From positions 1 to 6,189 of the forward strand of contig DATEXU010000147.1 in NCBI GenBank assembly GCA_035256645.1: a stretch of DNA of 6,189 nt. Reading direction: 5' to 3'. A program made the position numbers and the translations under genes. Positions 1 to 6,189 of the stretch are shown one piece after another. Every line of letters starts with the position of its first letter. Position 1 is the first letter of the stretch. Below the pieces are notes generated by a model, which was given only the letters and a program-made list of their open reading frames with translations, was not told where the DNA came from and searched no databases. This stretch comes from G026625185 sp035256645. Lineage in GTDB: Bacteria > Desulfobacterota > WTBG01 > JAGOGO01.

Positions 1-1175
1 TGCTGCTCATAGATGTTGTTAGAAGCAACGGGCAGCGATTTTAACCCCCGAACATACTCAAAGCACGTGAGCATTATCCCAAGGCAAACCAACGTTATGA
101 TCTTCAATAAATTTGTTTTTCTTTCTTCTTCCGCCAGTAAATCCAAAAGGGTATCACCGATTAAATAAAGGAATATCAAAACAGAAAAAGCCCACATATA
201 GATTTCATATCGGTGATACCATCCATATTTCCCGGCGATTAAATGCAGTACAATCGCGCATGAAGTAACCGCGGCCAGGAGCCTTTTTCTATGATTTTGT
301 TCTAAAAATAATGCAAAGCCCGCTAAGGTTAACAATCCAAAAACGAGGACAAGCCCTCTCGGATTGTTTAAACTCTCTCGCAGATTTTTTATCATGACTT
401 TAATGCTTCCCATACTTTCTACAACCGTTGATTTCGCCACAACGGAGGTAGGAAATGGCCCCAAGCCTAAGTGAATAAGAAAAAAGGAAAACCCTCCCAG
501 CATTAAGATTATTAAAAAGAATGAGATGGCTGAGGTTTTAAAATGTCCGCGAACCGCAAGAAAAAGCAGAGCCGGCAAAGAAACAGCCAAATTTTCATAA
601 CGAACTAACGGCCCGATAACAATGGCGATGACCAACCACGGCGCGGCCCTGCCGCCTTCTGCCTCCATAACCAAGCCCCACGCTATTATGGCCACGATGA
701 GCACCTGGAGCGAGTGCTCCATTCCGGTAAAGATCAATCCGATTAAGTTGGTTCCTAAGGTAAACACTATTAATAATGACGACACAATGATTATTTTTGT
801 GCTTGGGTTATTGATAGTGATCGAATGTTTTAGGATTTTCCAGGCAAAGAATAGTGTTGCCAGCGCCGCTATAATATTTATAAATAAGGGAGCGTATTCA
901 CCGCAGGGAGAAGACGCAAAGGGCGCGAGAAGGAAAGGCCAGAGAATACTCGATGAGGGAGCTGAAAATTCGCCCGCGTTTACTCCGTAATGCCCCTGGA
1001 TAATGTTTTCCGCCAAAGCTAAGTGGATGTAAGGATCATCAAGGGTATAAACCAGATGACCATTATTAAGCCGCAGGAGTGCGATAACTTCCGCAAGGAT
1101 GATTACCAATAAAAAGCCGATCCCGATCAGTAAGGCTTTAATATCGGAATGCTGCTGGTATTTTTCTGAACCCAT
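1..1175 (-). CDS. Partial multi-spanning membrane protein, GT-C glycosyltransferase-like
   Basis: Reading the minus strand from the ATG at 1175 gives about 391 residues with no stop, running off the left edge, so the C-terminus is missing. A first membrane segment (about residues 13-34) is followed by an extracytoplasmic loop with LDDPYIHLA (Asp46-Asp47), then NIIQGHYG and a Ser-rich SAPSSSILWPFLLAP stretch. Several hydrophobic helices and the motifs GPLVRYEN and GWYHRYEIYMWA come after. An acidic pair after the first helix and this topology are known from GT-C enzymes (ArnT/PMT-like), which transfer sugars from lipid-linked donors; that role is inferred by resemblance only. The alternative in-frame ATG at 1208 adds 11 residues. 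I prefer 1175 because the duplicated copy of this start region (repeat B) keeps the same MxSEKYQQ beginning. Neither start has a strong ribosome binding site. The start codons lie inside a duplicated repeat. Confidence 0.72.
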   Translation of the reverse strand, partial: MGSEKYQQHSDIKALLIGIGFLLVIILAEVIALLRLNNGHLVYTLDDPYIHLALAENIIQGHYGVNAGEFSAPSSSILWPFLLAPFASSPCGEYAPLFINIIAALATLFFAWKILKHSITINNPSTKIIIVSSLLIVFTLGTNLIGLIFTGMEHSLQVLIVAIIAWGLVMEAEGGRAAPWLVIAIVIGPLVRYENLAVSLPALLFLAVRGHFKTSAISFFLIILMLGGFSFFLIHLGLGPFPTSVVAKSTVVESMGSIKVMIKNLRESLNNPRGLVLVFGLLTLAGFALFLEQNHRKRLLAAVTSCAIVLHLIAGKYGWYHRYEIYMWAFSVLIFLYLIGDTLLDLLAEEERKTNLLKIITLVCLGIMLTCFEYVRGLKSLPVASNNIYEQ

Positions 1176-4100
1176 GTTGTTCTTTCGGTATTTGGCAGTT
1201 AAACTCATAAGCCCTGAGCGTGGCCTTTTTCATCTCAGCCTCACGGGGGTGTATTATTCCCCTCTTGAGAGGGGTCAGGGGTGTGTTCTTCTATCCATTG
1301 ATCAATAACACTTAGCACACTTGGCATGTTTCTCTTTACACCTAAATCGTTAAAACGCAGAAATTGTATTCCTAATCTCTCGATTTCCCGCTGACGTTCT
1401 CAATCTTTTTCGTATGCATTTTCACTATCGTGGGTGTTTCCGTCTATTTCAATTACTAATGCGAACTCAGGACAAAAGAAACCCCCCTCTACACACCCCG
1501 TCACTTTGTGACACCCCTCTCAAGAGGGGATTACGATATGCCCTAATATAAGCGGTGAATGAAGCGTGGCGAAGTTAGTGAAGTGTTATTTTTCAACAAC
1601 GTCACATTCCTTCACCTATGGATCAGGGCAGCCCGAACTATCCCATCAAAGGCCTCAAGGGCGTCTTCCGTGGTGCCGGTATTAAGTATGTAGGCGTCGG
1701 CAAGGGCGATGGGCGTTGCGGTTCCGTAAGCAATTTCTCTTGCATCCCGCTCCTCAAAGGCATCGGGTGCGTCATCAGACCTCCCCCTGGATAGTACTCG
1801 GCTGCGGCGGATCTGCCTCGGTGCGAGAAAGGCTATGACAGTGCAGTCAGCCTCCTGCCGGATCAGTGCTATCTCTGCCCATGAGCGCATACCCTCGAGA
1901 AAGACCATCTCTTTGCCGGTCTCTGTGGCGACCTGCAAGACCTTCCGAGTCACCCCCATTCCATCATTGCCGCGCATTTCGGTTGATACCGCCGCGGTAT
2001 TTTCCGGGGTGGGTTCGAGGCTACGGCGGTGCACTTCGGCACGGACCACATCGCCGGTGGCAAAGTACGGGATACCATTCGATTCCGCGTAAGACCTGGC
2101 AATGTTTTTCCCTGAAGCAGGCATCCCGACAACTACAAACATTTTCATGAAACACTCCATTGGTTAAGGCCGATTCGTTGCTGGTATTTCTCTGATTCCA
2201 TATGTTGTTCTCTCATTACCCGGCAGTCATGAGGAGCATGGCGAACTTTTTTCACCTCAGCCTCACGGGGTGGATAATTCCCCTCTTGAGAGGGGTCAGG
2301 GGTGTGTCCTTCTATTCATTGTTAACACACCTGGCATATTTCTCTTTACATTTTCGATCTCCCGCTGACGTTCTCTATTTTTCCTATCGTGGCTGTTTCC
2401 ATCAATTGCAATTGCTAATTATAACTCAGGACAAAAGAAACCAACTATCCTCTACACACACCCCGTCACTTCGTGACACCCCTCTCAAGAGGGGATTACG
2501 ATATGCCCTAATATAAGCGGTGAATGGAGCGTGGCGAAGTTACTGAGGTGTTAATTTTCAACAATGTCCCTACTCACTCCTCATGCTCCGTCCCTACTCA
2601 TACCTTTGATTAGACAAAGTGGTTGAGTAAGAATTGCTCAACGAAACTGATAACACTACCTGCATCCTGCGAGGTAAGCTTTGACCAATCCGCGTGCATG
2701 GCTTGGTTTCTGATCTTTGGCATTGCGGCAAGCAGTGTTTTTTGAGATCCTGTGACAAGCCCCTGCGCCTTTAATGCGTTTACTACATCTTCCATGCTTT
2801 TGTTCTCAACCGATAACCCTTTGGATGTCGCAAATCGCTTGAGAGCGTCTTCCAGCGCGGCGCACGCCAATACTGTGGCAACCGTGTGGTGACCTTCGCC
2901 GAGAGCGGTTTTAGCAGCTGATACAAAATCTCCGAATATTTCACCCGAAAATGACGTCTGGAGGTCAAAAAGATATCCACCGTCGACATCACTCTTGGCA
3001 CCTTGGAAAATACCTCGACAGGCCCCTAATTGGTCTTCCGAGACATAGTTGCCGTGTATTCCGGCTGTTTCTGTTTCAAGGCGTACATAGTAAGGAGAAT
3101 CTTTCCCAAATACGCCCTGGATGACACTTAGAGCACTGGATGCCCATGCATAGAATGCTTGCGGGGCAGCATAGCGACCAATTTCTTGGTTGCCCTGCAG
3201 AGGAATTTGCTGCGCTTGTTTTGATAAATCTTCGAATCGTCTCTTGACTTGTTCTTGAATCATCACCATTTTCTATCTCCTAAAGTGGCCTACAATAATG
3301 ATACAGTCTATATAAAACAACTTAAACGTGTCCCTGGGGCTAAACACCAAAACAAAAAAAAGCCCACCACTTTTTATTATCTGACGTGAGCATGGCTTTT
3401 GACTTCCCGCTCCAGTCGTCCTCCCAGCGCCTCAGCAGTAACATCCAGGTCGTATTGCGCCTGCAATCCCAGCCAGAATTCGGCAGAGGAGGCGAAAAAC
3501 TTCGCAAGTCTCAAGGCGGTGTCTGCCGTGATACTTCGTTTACCAAGGACAATCTCGTTTATTCTTCGTGCCGGCACCCCGATGTTTAAAGCGAGTCTGT
3601 TCTGGCTCAAAGCCATGGGCTTTAGAAATTCCTCCAAGAGGACTTCTCCGGGATGCACTGAATGTAATTTTTTCATGATAAGCAATTATCCCCTTTTGGG
3701 GTTAAAGATTTCTTTTTTTCTTTATCGTTAACGAGAGAAAAAGTCAAGAAAAAGCGAGAGGTTTCTTGCTGTTTGAGAAAAGAAGGCAGAAAAAGAGCGA
3801 TATTTTATTTTCTCCCCCCTATTGGACGAATTTCGCAACTGGCTCTTCTCGGAAGAGGCAAAAAAACTACCTCAAAAACTGATTACAAACAAAAGCCTTT
3901 TAACTTTCGACAAAAATGGGAAGAACAATTCATAAATTTGGGTCTCAAAATACTATCTTTTTTTTGCCAAAATACAATCTTCACCCTATTCTTTTCTCGT
4001 TTTCTACAAGATAAAGTTTCTTCATTCCAACGAACTATCTTACATTATTCACAAAAAGGAGGTGTAGTTATGTGCCAAACATGTGGATGTACCCCTTGCA

Positions 4101-6189
4101 AAACATGTGGGAAGCCGATTACAAATAGGGTTTGCAGCGGATGCGGCAAAAAATCGAGCGACTGTACGTGCAAGAAATAAGCAGGACTGGTAAACAACCA
4201 GCGGAGTTTGCCGATAGGCATATTCCGGGATATGAATATATTAAATTCCCGAACCAGAATGAAAGGAGGATGGTATGAGTACTCCTCAGGAAAAAGTAAT
4301 GATCAACCCAAGCGACGTTGCCATGTTGCTGATTGACCACCAAAGCGGCCTGTTCAACCTTGTCAAGGATATGCCTGTGGCAGAGCTGCGGAACAATATC
4401 ATTGCACTGGCCAAGGTTTCCACGCTGATGAAGATCCCCGTCATCACTACCGCGTCTGTGCCGGAAGGCCCGAATGGACCGGTAATCCCCGAAATCCAGC
4501 AATTTGCTCCTCACGCCAAATATGTCGCGCGGCAGGGACAGATCAATGCCTGGGACGTGCACATGTTCGTCAAGGCCGTTGAAGAGACAAAGCGCAAGAC
4601 GCTGGTAATGACCGGCACTTTAACGAGTGTCTGCCTGGCATTTCCTGCCATCTGCGCGGTTGAGGCCGGTTACAAGGTATATGCCGTTGTTGATGCTTCG
4701 GGTAACTGGAGCAAAATGGCAACCGATCTAACCATCGCCCGTCTTGTGCAGGCCGGTGTGATCCCGATCGATACTTTCGCGGTAGTAGGCGAGCTTCAGC
4801 AAACCTGGAACCGGCCGGATGCCCTGGAATACGCCAAGCTTTTTGGCGAACATATCCTGCCGAGTTACCGCTTGCTGATGGAAAGTCACAGCAAGGCGCA
4901 AGAGGCTGTCCGCCAGAAGTAATCAGCCTCAAACACTAAAACTGCCCATCTGAATTTTTCAGATGAGCAGTTTAGTTTCTTGACGGGAGTTCCGCCAACC
5001 CTTTTACTTCTTCCCCTTCCACGGAAGTAATGCGAACTGTTATTTCTTGATTCATCAGTTCATCTTCGCCAGCTATCAGAACCGGAATATAATTTCGGGA
5101 TAAACCTTTGAGAAGGCCGGTCTTTCGATGCCGTCTGGCTTCAATCAGGATTGGTAATTTTTTGTTGAGATACGATCGGTAAAAACTTTCCCGCTTTTTT
5201 TGGCTTAAACTTCTTAAAATCTCGCTCCTTTTTTTAACGGCATTGCCGTTTACTTTTTCGGGAAGACTAAAAGCCGGGGTCCCTTTTCTCGGGGAAAAAG
5301 GAAAAACATGGAGGTAGGTGATGGGTAATTCCTCGAGGAAATGCAGAGTTTGATAAAATTCTTCCTCCCCCTCTCCGGGAAACCCGACAATAACATCCAC
5401 ACCGATTGCCAGGTCTTTAATGGAATTTGTTAACTTCATAACCAAAGAGTGAAAATTTTCAGCTGAATAAGGCCGATTCATTTTTTTTAAGATAGTATTG
5501 TCTCCGCTTTGAAGCGGGAGGTGGAGGTGGGGGCAAACGATCGGGGAGTCAGCCAGCGCGTCTATCACGCCTTGGGTTATCTCGTTAGGTTCGATGGAGC
5601 TTAAGCGAACACGGGGCAAGGGTATTTGTTTTTCGATCTCGTGAAGAAGGTTTAATAACGAGGTTTGAGGAGATAGGTCAAGCCCATAGGCACCGAGGTG
5701 GATTCCGGTAAGCACCGCCTCCTTATATCCGGATGAACCAATACTGCTGAGCAGTTCTAAAACGGTCTTGGGGGCCATGCTCCGGCTTTTGCCCCGTACC
5801 TGGGGAACGATGCAATATGAACACCGCGCGTTGCAACCGTCCTGAATTTTTAAAAAAAATCTTGTTTTGGCGGAAAACCTTTTAATCTTTTTCTCGGGGA
5901 ATACGATTTCTTTTTCCAGCGGGGTTACAATAATTCCAGTAAAGGAAATTTTTTCTGCCTCCTTGATTATATTAACGATTCCCCATTTATCAGGATTGCC
6001 GATTACCAAAGACACTCCGGGTATTTTTTTAAGATCTTCGGGAGCTGCCTGAGCATAACAGCCCGTGACCACTATTTTTGCTTGAGGATTAACGCGATGT
6101 GCTCTTCTGATAAGCTGGCGGGCTTGAAAGTCGGTTTTTCCGGTGACGGTGCAGGTGTTGATCACATAAATATCTGCGGGTTCAGAAAA

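Overview
The window reads as a piece of an anaerobic bacterial genome, probably Desulfobacterota-like or Clostridia-like. The evidence is a bacterial-type MtaB tRNA methylthiotransferase, strong AGGAGG ribosome binding sites, a HigA-type antitoxin and a very small cysteine-rich protein of a kind I associate with anaerobes. I cannot fix the phylum from the sequence. Base composition is uneven. The membrane-protein and MtaB genes look to be roughly 45% G+C, while the P-loop gene at 1612-2148 is close to 58% by hand count of several lines.

Layout from left to right. On the minus strand, 1-1175 is the N-terminal part of a multi-spanning membrane protein resembling GT-C glycosyltransferases. It runs off the left edge and has no plus-strand competitor. 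Upstream of it (1153-1603) lies a repeat that includes its first codons and a broken DUF559 gene fragment bracketed by inverted hairpin-forming ends. Next (1612-2148, minus) comes a P-loop kinase-like gene of the UPF0200 type, otherwise typical of archaea and here closest in feel to Methanomicrobiales. A second, more decayed copy of the same repeat follows (2179-2568). The archaeal-type gene therefore sits between two direct repeats, and the second copy supplies an 18-residue leader ORF whose stop overlaps the kinase start as ATGA.

Further right on the minus strand are a HEPN-like protein with an R-x4-H motif (2610-3269) and a HigA-family antitoxin (3377-3676) with no recognisable HigB toxin. 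A promoter-like region and a small perfect palindrome lie upstream of the antitoxin. The AT-rich stretch 3686-4069 holds no gene. On the plus strand, a 36-residue protein with nine cysteines (4070-4180) and a YcaC-like isochorismatase-family hydrolase (4275-4922) follow each other with strong ribosome binding sites and may be co-transcribed. A bidirectional hairpin terminator separates them from the convergent mtaB gene (4972-6189, minus), which is cut at its N-terminus by the right edge.

How the parts fit together: the right end is housekeeping tRNA modification plus a small plus-strand unit, and the left and middle are accessory. The accessory part combines an apparent transfer from an archaeon, perhaps a syntrophic methanogen partner, with decaying repeat elements and a possible toxin-antitoxin-like HEPN/HigA neighbourhood. 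A misassembly across the direct repeats remains a real alternative explanation for the archaeal-type gene.
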